From Flavobacterium piscisymbiosum (GTDB taxonomy: Bacteria > Bacteroidota > Bacteroidia > Flavobacteriales > Flavobacteriaceae), in NCBI RefSeq assembly GCF_020905295.1, contig NZ_JAJJMM010000001.1:496001-560000 (forward strand): DNA of 64,000 nucleotides, written 5' to 3'. The translations under genes and the position numbers were made by a program. The notes under the pieces are model-generated. The model saw only the letters and a program-made list of their open reading frames with translations. It was not told the DNA's origin and searched no databases. This document shows positions 10,103-18,083 of this stretch, one piece after another (position 1 is the first letter of the stretch; each line of letters begins with the position of its first letter).

Positions 10103-11158
10103 TTAATTTTCTCTAAAAACGGAAGGTGATGTACCAAATCTTTTCTTAAACGCTGCAGCAAATTTACTTGCACTTTCATAACCTGTAATTATAGCAATTA
10201 TCTGAATTTCGACTTCAGAATTTTCGAGCAATTGTTTGGCAAGAAGCATGTTTTTTTCTTTATGATATTGTAGCATCGAAAAACCAAATACAATTTTAAA
10301 ATTCGCTTTTAATTTTGTTGGAGACGTATTCACCTCATATGCAATTTGATCTATTCCTAAAAAGGAGGATTGAAGATTATGCAAAATCATTTTCTCGGCT
10401 TTCGCTACATTATAATAATCTAAATTGCTTAGTGAAATATTATCTGCAATGCGACTGTCTAATGAATTCTTAAAAAACTCAGCAATCAACTTTGTACAAG
10501 ACTTTCGTAATTCTGGAGTATTGAGATGAATTTTATTTTCATCGTCTAATATTTTGGATATTTTTTTAGACAATATATGTGCATTTGGAGCAATATCCAG
10601 CCAGGTATAAAACCCTTTTTGGTTATTAAAGAAACTTTCCAAAACACCTTTCCCACAAAACTTACCCGATTTGATATTTTGATCAACCCATTTCTTGTTC
10701 ATCGCAATATTAAAGAACTTACCTTCGGTTCCTTTATAGAAATAAGTAGCCACTTCAGTTTCAGGCTTATAAAAAGTCCAACAAGTACTCAGTAAAGTAA
10801 TAGGATCAGAATCCTTGAAAGGAAACTTATATTCGAAAACTGAAAACGATAAAATATAATATTCTTTTAGATGATCTTTTGTGTAAGTTGCTTTTGCAAG
10901 AACATTTTCTTTAAGATTAATGTTCGTTTCTAAAATCCAGAAACCTTCCTCTATTTTTCGGTAACGCATCTTACCTTTCCAAAAAGCATTGTCTGAAAAA
11001 ATGACTTGCTTTAAGGCGTTATGTTTAATTATAGGGATTTTTATAAGACTGTCTAACATCACATGAGGAGAATTAGACAAGTATGGTAATTCGAAAAAGT
11101 CATCTTTTAGCAGAAAAAGAAACTTTTGAATATGTTTTGCCCAATCGTTTGTGGTCAT
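10103..11158 (-). CDS. AraC family transcriptional regulator (paralog B)
   Basis: 351 residues, same architecture as its downstream neighbour: an unrecognised N-terminal domain with FFELPYLSNSP, RYRKIEEGFWI and YYILSFSVFE, then an AraC-type HTH (GIDQIAYEVNTSPTKLKANF, IIAIITGYESASKFAAAFKK). A further ATG upstream at 11218 would add 20 residues with no counterpart in the paralog, so 11158 is preferred. Divergence between the two is clear at protein level, so the duplication is not very recent. It is divergently oriented to purK. Confidence 0.85.
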   Translation of the reverse strand: MTTNDWAKHIQKFLFLLKDDFFELPYLSNSPHVMLDSLIKIPIIKHNALKQVIFSDNAFWKGKMRYRKIEEGFWILETNINLKENVLAKATYTKDHLKEYYILSFSVFEYKFPFKDSDPITLLSTCWTFYKPETEVATYFYKGTEGKFFNIAMNKKWVDQNIKSGKFCGKGVLESFFNNQKGFYTWLDIAPNAHILSKKISKILDDENKIHLNTPELRKSCTKLIAEFFKNSLDSRIADNISLSNLDYYNVAKAEKMILHNLQSSFLGIDQIAYEVNTSPTKLKANFKIVFGFSMLQYHKEKNMLLAKQLLENSEVEIQIIAIITGYESASKFAAAFKKRFGTSPSVFREN

Positions 11159-11322
11159 GTACTTTATTAAATCTACGGCGGTTAAAAATCGGGTCAAACG
11201 TACGGAATTCAAGTCCACAAAACAAAATTTTCAAACGAGATATTTCAAAAAATTTTAACATTTACAATAATTATTTCTTTAATCTTACAATATCAAAAAA
11301 TAGCAATTCAATACACAATAAA

Positions 11323-11352
11323 TTGGCATTTCTATTTTATCAATTATCTTTG
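11323..11352 (+). promoter_or_regulatory. Bacteroidota-type promoter for purK
   Basis: TTG at 11323-11325, 19-nt spacer, TATCTTTG at 11345-11352. This matches the -33 TTG / -7 TAnnTTTG consensus of the Bacteroidota primary sigma factor. Transcription would start near 11357, about 10 nt before the purK ATG. Confidence 0.85.
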
Positions 11353-11368
11353 CAGAAACACAACTACA

Positions 11369-12520
11369 ATGAACTATTTTTCTTCTGATTTTAAATTAGG
11401 AATATTAGGTGGTGGACAATTAGGAAAAATGCTATTGTTTGACACTCGAAAATTTGACATACAAACTTATGTTTTAGATCCAAGCGATGAAGCTCCGAGT
11501 AAAATTGCCTGCAATAAATTCTTTCAGGGCGATTTGATGGATTATGAAACAGTATACAATTTTGGAAAACAAGTCGATGTCTTGACTTTCGAAATCGAAT
11601 TGGTTAATCTTGAAGCTTTAACGCAACTAGAAAACGAGGGTCTAAAAGTATATCCTTCTCCAAAAACCTTAAAAGGAATTCAGAATAAAGGCGTTCAAAA
11701 AGATTTTTACACACAAAGTAATATTCCGACAGCTTCATATTTACGATTTGATTCTCCGGCACATTTGCAAAAATCAGTTGGAAATAATGAAATCACCATT
11801 CCGTTTGTATGGAAATGCACAGAGTTTGGTTATGACGGAAATGGCGTAAAAGTCATTCGTCAGATCTCTGATATGGATGATTTACCAAATGTAGAATGCA
11901 TTGCAGAAACAATGGTTCCGTTCAAAAATGAATTGGCCGTTATTGTAGTAAGAAATCCTTCAGGAGAAATAAAAACCTATCCGGTTGTAGAAATGGAATT
12001 TCACCCCGAAGCCAATCAGGTAGAATATGTAATTTGCCCTGCACGAATCGACGAAAAAGTAGCCGAAAAAGCCAGAGCAATTGCCTTGAATGTTTCGGAG
12101 AAATTCAATCATGTTGGTCTTTTAGCAGTTGAAATGTTCCAAACTCACGAAGATGAAATTTTGGTAAATGAGGTTGCTCCTCGCCCACACAATTCAGGTC
12201 ATTATTCGATCGAAGCAAGTTATACATCACAATTCGAAAATCATCTACGCGCTATTTTAGATCTTCCGTTAGGAAACACAGATAGTAAAGTTGCCGGAGT
12301 TATGGTAAATTTAGTCGGTGCCGAAGGTTTCTCAGGAGATGTCGTTTACGAAAATATCGAAACCATTTTAGGATGGGATGGAGTTACTCCACATATTTAC
12401 GGTAAAAAACAAACAAGACCTTTTAGAAAAATGGGTCACGTTACGATTGTAAATGAAAATATGGGCGAAGCAAGAAGAATTGCAGAGGATGTTAAGAATA
12501 CAATTAAAGTGATTTCTTAA
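11369..12520 (+). CDS. purK: N5-carboxyaminoimidazole ribonucleotide synthase
   Basis: 383 residues, usual for PurK. It makes N5-CAIR from AIR, bicarbonate and ATP in de novo purine synthesis. The N-terminal GILGGGQLGKML dinucleotide-binding-like loop is diagnostic, followed by an ATP-grasp domain with VWKCTEFGYDGNGVKV and the ligand-binding NEVAPRPHNSGHYSIEA. The C-terminal domain ends HIYGKKQTRPFRKMGHVTI, also typical. The start fits a promoter just upstream. PurE, which uses the product, lies about 500 nt downstream with one membrane-protein gene in between. Confidence 0.97.
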   Translation: MNYFSSDFKLGILGGGQLGKMLLFDTRKFDIQTYVLDPSDEAPSKIACNKFFQGDLMDYETVYNFGKQVDVLTFEIELVNLEALTQLENEGLKVYPSPKTLKGIQNKGVQKDFYTQSNIPTASYLRFDSPAHLQKSVGNNEITIPFVWKCTEFGYDGNGVKVIRQISDMDDLPNVECIAETMVPFKNELAVIVVRNPSGEIKTYPVVEMEFHPEANQVEYVICPARIDEKVAEKARAIALNVSEKFNHVGLLAVEMFQTHEDEILVNEVAPRPHNSGHYSIEASYTSQFENHLRAILDLPLGNTDSKVAGVMVNLVGAEGFSGDVVYENIETILGWDGVTPHIYGKKQTRPFRKMGHVTIVNENMGEARRIAEDVKNTIKVIS

Positions 12521-12548
12521 TAACAACATTTTCTAACCAATAGGATTT

Positions 12549-12953
12549 ATGACTGAATTAGCAAAAATCGGAAAAAAGCAAACATTATTTGTATTCATTT
12601 GTATTTTGATAATTTCATTATATTCAACTTACATCTATCAGTCTTATCAATCAGAAATTGACATAAAAAATTTGATCTCTGGAATAACCCGCTTTTTTTT
12701 AACGATTGGACTTCTTTATCTGGTATATATTGGAAAAAAATGGGCAAAAGTAGTAACGATCGTACTTTTTTCGATTGCAAACGTAATTCTCATAATTAGC
12801 TTATTTTCAATTGATATCTCTTTGATAAATAAAGCTCCAATAATAATTATGACAGTCGTATATAGTTTTTCACTTTACCATTTTACAATTTCAAAAAGCT
12901 TCAAAGCATTTTTTGAATATCAAAACAATAAAAATACTGACGTAATTTCATAA
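12549..12953 (+). CDS. Small membrane protein between purK and purE
   Basis: 134 residues with four predicted membrane-spanning segments (about residues 12-30, 45-60, 68-88 and 95-112) and a short hydrophilic tail. I recognise no family. It starts 28 nt after purK and is on the same strand, so it is probably cotranscribed, but nothing in its sequence links it to purine synthesis. It is a likely insertion in an otherwise compact purK-purE pair. Confidence 0.7.
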   Translation: MTELAKIGKKQTLFVFICILIISLYSTYIYQSYQSEIDIKNLISGITRFFLTIGLLYLVYIGKKWAKVVTIVLFSIANVILIISLFSIDISLINKAPIIIMTVVYSFSLYHFTISKSFKAFFEYQNNKNTDVIS

Positions 12954-12969
12954 ATAAAAAAACAAACAT

Positions 12970-13019
12970 TTTCAGTCTCAACAAAAAACCTGAAACCTGA
13001 AACAAAACAAACAAAAACA
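12970..13019. repeat. 7-nt-period repeat tract (CTGAAAC words)
   Basis: Between the membrane gene and purE the heptamers ACCTGAA, ACCTGAA, ACAAAAC, AAACAAA run in phase. The ACCTGAA word is close to the TGAAACT words at 38839-38859. The tract ends only a few nt before the purE ATG. Confidence 0.65.
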
Positions 13020-13023
13020 CACT

Positions 13024-13506
13024 ATGAGTAAAGTAGCCATTATAATGGGAAGTATCTCTGACATGCCAGTCATGCAGGATGCCATCGACATATTAAAACA
13101 ATTTAACATTGAAACTGAAGTAGATATCGTTTCGGCACACAGAACGCCGGAAAAATTATTCGATTTTAGTAAAAACGCACATACTCGCGGTATTTCGGTG
13201 ATTATTGCCGGAGCCGGAGGCGCTGCACATTTACCGGGAATGGTTGCTTCTATGTCACCGCTTCCTGTAATTGGAGTTCCGGTAAAATCAAGTAATTCTA
13301 TAGATGGCTGGGATTCGGTTTTATCGATTCTTCAAATGCCGGGCGGAGTTCCAGTTGCAACTGTAGCTTTGAACGGAGCAAAAAATGCCGGAATTCTTGC
13401 AGCACAAATCATCGGAAGTCACGATAAAAAAGTGCTTGATACGATTATTGCTTACAAAGAAGAACTAAAAGCTGCGGTTAATAAAGCGGCTGAAGGTTTG
13501 AAATAG
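13024..13506 (+). CDS. purE: N5-carboxyaminoimidazole ribonucleotide mutase
   Basis: 160 residues, the usual size of class I PurE. It converts N5-CAIR to CAIR. The diagnostic motifs are present: IIMGSISDMPVMQDA, then DIVSAHRTPEKLF with the catalytic His, then IIAGAGGAAHLPGM and PVIGVPVKSS. It acts on the product of purK upstream. A strong terminator follows, so this is the end of the transcription unit. Confidence 0.97.
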   Translation: MSKVAIIMGSISDMPVMQDAIDILKQFNIETEVDIVSAHRTPEKLFDFSKNAHTRGISVIIAGAGGAAHLPGMVASMSPLPVIGVPVKSSNSIDGWDSVLSILQMPGGVPVATVALNGAKNAGILAAQIIGSHDKKVLDTIIAYKEELKAAVNKAAEGLK

Positions 13507-13559
13507 TTTTCAGTCGCAGTTTTCAGTATAAAAAGCGACTGAATAAAATACAAAAAACA

Positions 13560-13591
13560 AAGGCTTCCCATTACGGAAGCCTTCATTTTTT
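13560..13591. terminator. Terminator after purE
   Basis: A 9-bp stem AAGGCTTCC / GGAAGCCTT with a 6-nt loop, then TCATTTTTTT. It lies between convergent genes. Just upstream (13511-13541) CAGTCGC / GCGACTG can form a second hairpin. Confidence 0.85.
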
Positions 13592-13610
13592 TACCCTTCT
13601 ATATTCTGAA

Positions 13611-14282
13611 TTATGCTTCTTCTTCGATATCCTCAAGAACAGATTCAAATTCATACTCTGTAATATCTTCTTTATTTATCCAATTCTCAGAAGTAACCAA
13701 ATTATAATTTACATTATCTTCTGTTGTCAATTCCCAAATAATAGCTTCGGATTCCGGAAACGCAATGTTTTGAGACATTTGATTTTCAAATAATCTTTTA
13801 ATAAGATTTCTATCAGACAAACCATTGTTCAATAATTTCAGTACATTTTCTGCTGTCAGTTTTTGCGCTTCGCCATCTGTTGGTGTCATTGAAAAATGAA
13901 CAATAGAAGCTTTTGCATTGGGAAATTTTCCGTTGTATGCTTTAAAAAGTAATTGATTGATATGAAACAAAGTTCCCTGCATATCTATTTCGGGATATTC
14001 CTCGCAAACTTTATCAATCAACATATTGTGCGATATTTGCTCAATTTGTCCGTCGCCTAATCGATCAGCAAATTTGTATTTTAAAACTATTTCGGCAGCT
14101 TCATTAGGTTCGTAATCCGATATCGCCATTTCTAACAATTCCGGCAAACTGGCTTTGTCTGCAGTTGCACCATCCGGATAATTGAATTTTTCTAATAACT
14201 GAACGAAATCCTCATCAGACCAATATCCTTCTACTTCATTAACCGTATCTATATTCTTTATTACAACTTGATAATTCATCAT
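13611..14282 (-). CDS. Acidic soluble protein, function unknown
   Basis: 223 residues with no signal peptide or membrane segment, rich in Asp and Glu, ending in an acidic tail (EFESVLEDIEEEA). I do not recognise the family. The second codon is also Met (14279) and may be the true start. It stands alone: convergent with purE and divergent from the M3 peptidase gene, so it should have its own promoter, which I could not identify. Confidence 0.7.
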   Translation of the reverse strand: MMNYQVVIKNIDTVNEVEGYWSDEDFVQLLEKFNYPDGATADKASLPELLEMAISDYEPNEAAEIVLKYKFADRLGDGQIEQISHNMLIDKVCEEYPEIDMQGTLFHINQLLFKAYNGKFPNAKASIVHFSMTPTDGEAQKLTAENVLKLLNNGLSDRNLIKRLFENQMSQNIAFPESEAIIWELTTEDNVNYNLVTSENWINKEDITEYEFESVLEDIEEEA

Positions 14283-14449
14283 TTTTTTGTTTTACAATTT
14301 CAGATTAGCATTTTATATTCTAATCGCATTTTTTCAATTTACGATTTTTAAAACCCTTACATAAATAAATAACATATCTATAACACAATTTAAGAGGATT
14401 TTATGCCTACAATCAATTCTATATAGATGATTAGATTTTTATAAATTGC

Positions 14450-14457
14450 TATCTTTG
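14450..14457 (+). promoter_or_regulatory. Probable -7 promoter element for the M3 peptidase gene
   Basis: TATCTTTG matches TAnnTTTG. A good -33 TTG is not seen at the expected distance. Transcription would start near 14462, downstream of an in-frame ATG at 14446, which supports the ATG at 14503 as the start. Confidence 0.6.
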
Positions 14458-14502
14458 GAATTCAAAAATTTGACTTCAATTAATATAAATAATTACATTA
14501 TA

Positions 14503-16530
14503 ATGAACGTTTTACTTTCAAAATTCACAACCAAACATAACACAGCACCTTTTTCGCAAATAAAAATTGACGATTATCTTCCGGCTTTTCAGGAAGGAAT
14601 TACTTTGGCTAAAGCCGAAATTGATGCTATCGTAAACAATCCCGAAGCGCCAACTTTTGAAAACACTGTTGTAGCAATGGATTTTTCAGGAGATATTTTA
14701 GATCGTCTTTCAAGTGTTTTCTTCAACTTGAATTCGGCAGAAACAAGCGACGAAATGCAAAAAATCGCTCAGGAAGTTTCGCCTTTATTATCTGAATTCG
14801 GAAATGACATTACGCTAAATGCTGCTTTATTTGCTAAAATAAAAGCCGTTTACCATCAAAAAGAAACTTTAAATCTAAATCCTGAGCAAACTACCCTTTT
14901 AGATAAAAAATATAAAAGCTTTTCCCGAAACGGAGCAAATTTAGCTGAAGATAAAAAAGATAAACTTAGAGAAATCGACAAAGAATTATCAAAATTAAAA
15001 TTACAATTTGAAGAGAATATTTTGGCAGAAACCAATGCCTACGAATTGCATTTAACTGATGAAAAAGATTTATCTGGTTTGCCTGAAGGAACAATCGAAG
15101 CAGCAAGATTATTAGCTAAAAACCAGGAAAAAGAAGGTTGGATTTTCACTTTAGATCATCCAAGTTATCTTCCATTTTTGACTTATGCAGATAATCGTGA
15201 ATTGCGTAAAAAAATGGCAATTGCTTTTGGCTCAAGATCTTTTCAGAATAACGAATTCGACAATCAGGAAAACGTCTTGAAAATTGCGAAATTACGTTTC
15301 GAAAGAGCGAATTTATTAGGTTATAAAACGCACGCACATTTTGTTCTTGAAGAAAGAATGGCGGAAAGTCCGGAGAAAGTTTTCTCTTTTTTGAATGATT
15401 TATTGGCAAAAGCAAAACCTGCCGCTCAAAAAGAATTTGCTGAATTAACGGCTTTCGCCAAAGAGCTGGACGGAATCGAACAATTAGAAAAATGGGACGG
15501 AGCTTATTATTCTGAAAAACTGAAACAACAGCTTTTCAATTTAGATGATGAAAAACTAAAACCTTATTTTCAATTAGAAAAAGTATTAAACGGTGCTTTT
15601 ACAGTTGCCAAAAAATTATACGGATTAACATTTACTGAAGTTTTTGACATAGATAAATATCATGATGAAGTTACGACTTACGAAGTAACCGATGCTGATG
15701 GTAATTTAGTTTCTATTTTCTATGCCGATTTCTTTCCAAGAAAAGGAAAACGAAATGGTGCCTGGATGACTTCATTCAAACATCAATCTATAAAAGATGG
15801 CGTAAATGAAAGACCGCATATTTCGAACGTTTGCAACTTTACAAAACCAACGGAAACAAAACCATCTTTATTAACTTTTAACGAAGTGACTACTTTATTC
15901 CATGAATTTGGCCACGGTTTACACGGAATGTTAGCCAATACCGTTTACCCGAGTTTATCCGGAACTTCTGTATTTTGGGATTTTGTAGAATTACCAAGTC
16001 AGATTATGGAAAACTGGTGTTACGAACCGGAAGCTTTGGCTTTATTTGCCAATCATTACGAAACAGGAGAAATTATCCCAATTGAGTATGTGCAGAAAAT
16101 CAAGGAAAGTGCAAGTTTTCAGGAAGGATTAGCAACTTTACGTCAGTTAAGTTTTGGATTATTGGATATGGCTTGGCACGGACAAGATCCGACCAATATT
16201 ACAGATTTAAAAACTTTTGAAACAGAGCAATTTGCCAACACGCAATTGTATCCTGATGTAAAAGAAAACGCGATGAGTACGGCGTTTTCTCATATTTTTC
16301 AGGGCGGATATTCTTCCGGATATTACAGCTATAAATGGGCTGAAGTTTTGGATGCGGACGCTTTTGAATATTTTCAGGAAAACGGTATTTTCAATCACGA
16401 AATTGCTACAAAATTCAAAGACAATGTACTTTCTAAAGGAGGAACAGAACATCCTATGATTTTGTACAAACGTTTTAGAGGTCAGGAACCAAAACCTGAA
16501 GCTTTATTAAAGAGAGCGGGATTACTTTAA
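14503..16530 (+). CDS. M3 family metallopeptidase (peptidyl-dipeptidase Dcp / oligopeptidase A type)
   Basis: 675 residues from the ATG at 14503, close to the usual Dcp length of about 680. The zinc site reads TLFHEFGHGLHG with His467, Glu468 and His471, and the third ligand Glu496 lies in the DFVELPSQIMENW motif, 29 residues after the first His as in the family. There is no signal peptide, so it is probably cytoplasmic and degrades short peptides. A start at 14446 would add 19 residues but precedes the predicted transcription start. The next gene begins 32 nt later. Confidence 0.92.
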   Translation: MNVLLSKFTTKHNTAPFSQIKIDDYLPAFQEGITLAKAEIDAIVNNPEAPTFENTVVAMDFSGDILDRLSSVFFNLNSAETSDEMQKIAQEVSPLLSEFGNDITLNAALFAKIKAVYHQKETLNLNPEQTTLLDKKYKSFSRNGANLAEDKKDKLREIDKELSKLKLQFEENILAETNAYELHLTDEKDLSGLPEGTIEAARLLAKNQEKEGWIFTLDHPSYLPFLTYADNRELRKKMAIAFGSRSFQNNEFDNQENVLKIAKLRFERANLLGYKTHAHFVLEERMAESPEKVFSFLNDLLAKAKPAAQKEFAELTAFAKELDGIEQLEKWDGAYYSEKLKQQLFNLDDEKLKPYFQLEKVLNGAFTVAKKLYGLTFTEVFDIDKYHDEVTTYEVTDADGNLVSIFYADFFPRKGKRNGAWMTSFKHQSIKDGVNERPHISNVCNFTKPTETKPSLLTFNEVTTLFHEFGHGLHGMLANTVYPSLSGTSVFWDFVELPSQIMENWCYEPEALALFANHYETGEIIPIEYVQKIKESASFQEGLATLRQLSFGLLDMAWHGQDPTNITDLKTFETEQFANTQLYPDVKENAMSTAFSHIFQGGYSSGYYSYKWAEVLDADAFEYFQENGIFNHEIATKFKDNVLSKGGTEHPMILYKRFRGQEPKPEALLKRAGLL

Positions 16531-16562
16531 ATATTTAATACCTTTGTTTAATATTCAATCTA

Positions 16563-17150
16563 TTGAAAGATAAAAATTTATATATTATTGCAGGTTGTAA
16601 TGGAGCTGGAAAAACAACAGCTTCATATACAATTCTGCCCGAAATTTTAGATTGTAAAGAATTTGTAAATGCAGATGAAATCGCTAAAGGTCTCTCTCCT
16701 TTTCAACCTGAAAAAGTAAGCTTTGAAGCCGGAAGAATAATGCTTAATCGTATTGATGAATTATTACAAAAAGAAGCTGACTTTGCATTTGAAACAACTC
16801 TTTCAGCAAAAAGTTATATTTCGATTATAAAAAAAGCTCAAAACCAAGGTTATTTTATAACATTAGTTTTCTTTTGGCTAAATTCAGTAGAACTTGCAAA
16901 ACAAAGAGTAATAATTAGAGTAAGCGAAGGAGGACATAATATTCTCGTAGATGTTATTGAAAGAAGGTATATTAGAGGAATTAAAAACTTCTTCAAAATT
17001 TATTTAAATGTTTGTGATAATGTAATGCTATTTGATAATTCCAACAAATTACCCGTTCTTATCTTAGAAAAAGAAATTAATGAAGAACCAGTTATTATAG
17101 ATGAAAATTTATTTAAAAAAATAAATAATTTACAACATGACAAAAGATAA
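16563..17150 (+). CDS. Zeta-toxin-like P-loop ATPase/kinase
   Basis: 195 residues beginning at a TTG; no ATG is available before the P-loop. The Walker A loop is GCNGAGKTT (residues 11-19). It is followed by NADEIAKGLSPFQPE, AGRIML, a FETTLSAKSY segment, RVSEGGHNI and ERRYIRGIKNF, the order seen in the zeta-toxin-like COG4185 group. True zeta toxins phosphorylate UDP-sugars; activity of this subgroup is not established. A 53-codon gene overlaps its last 14 nt, suggesting a toxin-partner pair. TACCTTTG at 16539-16546 is a possible -7 element, without a clear -33. Confidence 0.85.
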   Translation: MKDKNLYIIAGCNGAGKTTASYTILPEILDCKEFVNADEIAKGLSPFQPEKVSFEAGRIMLNRIDELLQKEADFAFETTLSAKSYISIIKKAQNQGYFITLVFFWLNSVELAKQRVIIRVSEGGHNILVDVIERRYIRGIKNFFKIYLNVCDNVMLFDNSNKLPVLILEKEINEEPVIIDENLFKKINNLQHDKR

Positions 17151-17298
17151 AATTAAAGAATTACAGAATAAAATAGTTGAAGGCCTTAAAGTTTCATCAA
17201 AAAAAATGATTGAGAACAAAAAGAAAATCAATGGTAAAATTGTTGTTTATGCTGATGGTAAAATTCAGACTATAAATGCAGTAGACATTAAAGATTAA
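17137..17298 (+). CDS. Small protein overlapping the zeta-like gene, possible antitoxin
   Basis: 53 residues. It starts MTKDKIKELQNKIVEGL and ends with GKIVVYADGKIQTIN and a short acidic tail. The N-terminal half is a charged helix; the second half looks like a short beta hairpin (KIVVYADGKIQ). Its ATG lies 14 nt inside the end of the zeta-like gene in another frame, the tight coupling expected of a toxin and its partner. Function as antitoxin is inferred from position, size and this shape. Confidence 0.65.
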   Translation: MTKDKIKELQNKIVEGLKVSSKKMIENKKKINGKIVVYADGKIQTINAVDIKD

Positions 17299-17311
17299 AC
17301 CTAAATATATT

Positions 17312-17971
17312 TTGAAAAAATATTTAAAAATCGCTCTTTATCTAGCTATAATCGGATTGGTTGCTATTGTTTCGGTAAACTATTACGTGAAGTCTTCGAC
17401 CAAAAAACATATTTATTATTCACTTAAGAAATTCCCTAAAAACGATGTGGGAATTGTTTTTGGTGCCGGAATCAACGGAGATCAACCGAGTAAATATTTA
17501 AAAGACCGTCTAGATGCCGGAATCGCATTATATAAAGCCAACCGAATCAATAAAATTTTACTTTCGGGAGATAATGGCCGCGACGAATATGATGAATTAA
17601 CGGTAATGAAAAATTACTGTTTTAATCATGGTGTGGATACTACCAAAATATTTATTGATTATGCAGGATTTGATACCTATTCTACAATGTATCGCGCCAA
17701 ACATATTTTTAACATCAAAAAAGCAACTTTAATTTCTCAGGAATATCATTTAAACCGTGCAATTTACATCGGACAAAAACTTGGGATAAAAGCTGTTGGA
17801 TATTCTGCCAACAATGGAGAATATCTGGGATATAAATATGTTACTTTTAGAGAATATGGTTCTATCTTTAAATCCTTTTTTGATGTTTTGAGAAATCGTG
17901 AACCTCGCTTTTTAGGAAATCAAATTGATATAAACGGAGCTTCGAATTATTCTAAAGAAGACAAACGATAA
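17312..17971 (+). CDS. SanA/YdcF-like DUF218 membrane-anchored protein
   Basis: 219 residues from a TTG start. One N-terminal membrane segment (about residues 5-23) is followed by a DUF218 domain: GIVFGAGINGDQPS, LKDRLDAGIALY, ILLSGDNGRDEYDE, and ATLISQEYHLNRAIYI. This fits the SanA subgroup, an inner-membrane protein linked to envelope integrity in enterobacteria; its biochemical activity is unknown. It starts 13 nt after the small partner of the zeta-like protein and ends at a strong terminator, so it may share that transcript. Confidence 0.85.
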   Translation: MKKYLKIALYLAIIGLVAIVSVNYYVKSSTKKHIYYSLKKFPKNDVGIVFGAGINGDQPSKYLKDRLDAGIALYKANRINKILLSGDNGRDEYDELTVMKNYCFNHGVDTTKIFIDYAGFDTYSTMYRAKHIFNIKKATLISQEYHLNRAIYIGQKLGIKAVGYSANNGEYLGYKYVTFREYGSIFKSFFDVLRNREPRFLGNQIDINGASNYSKEDKR

Positions 17972-18006
17972 AAAAAGCCTGCAAAAATATTTTTGCAGGC
18001 TTTTTT
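17972..18006. terminator. Terminator after the sanA-like gene
   Basis: Stem AGCCTGCAAAAA / TTTTTGCAGGCT with a minimal loop, then six T. It lies just before a convergent gene and can work in both directions. Confidence 0.9.
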
Positions 18007-18033
18007 CTTTCAGCCAAATAAAGATAAAAATTC

Positions 18034-18075
18034 TTTATTCTTTATTCTTTATTCTTTATTCTATGCTCTATTTTC
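18034..18075. repeat. Perfect heptanucleotide microsatellite (TTTATTC)4 with degenerate tail
   Basis: Four exact TTTATTC units at 18034-18061 are followed in phase by TATGCTC and TATTTTC to 18075. It ends 8 nt before the stop codon of the minus-strand antiporter gene. It is the most regular of the 7-nt-period tracts in this window. Confidence 0.9.
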
Positions 18076-18083
18076 TAAGTCAT

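Noticed and set aside
14446..14502. Earlier start of the M3 peptidase at 14446
   Set aside because: The -7 element TATCTTTG at 14450-14457 would lie inside the coding sequence, so transcription starts later.
18034..18075. Phase-variable switch by the TTTATTC repeat
   Set aside because: It lies between two gene ends, outside coding and promoter sequence, so length change would not shift a frame or promoter spacing.
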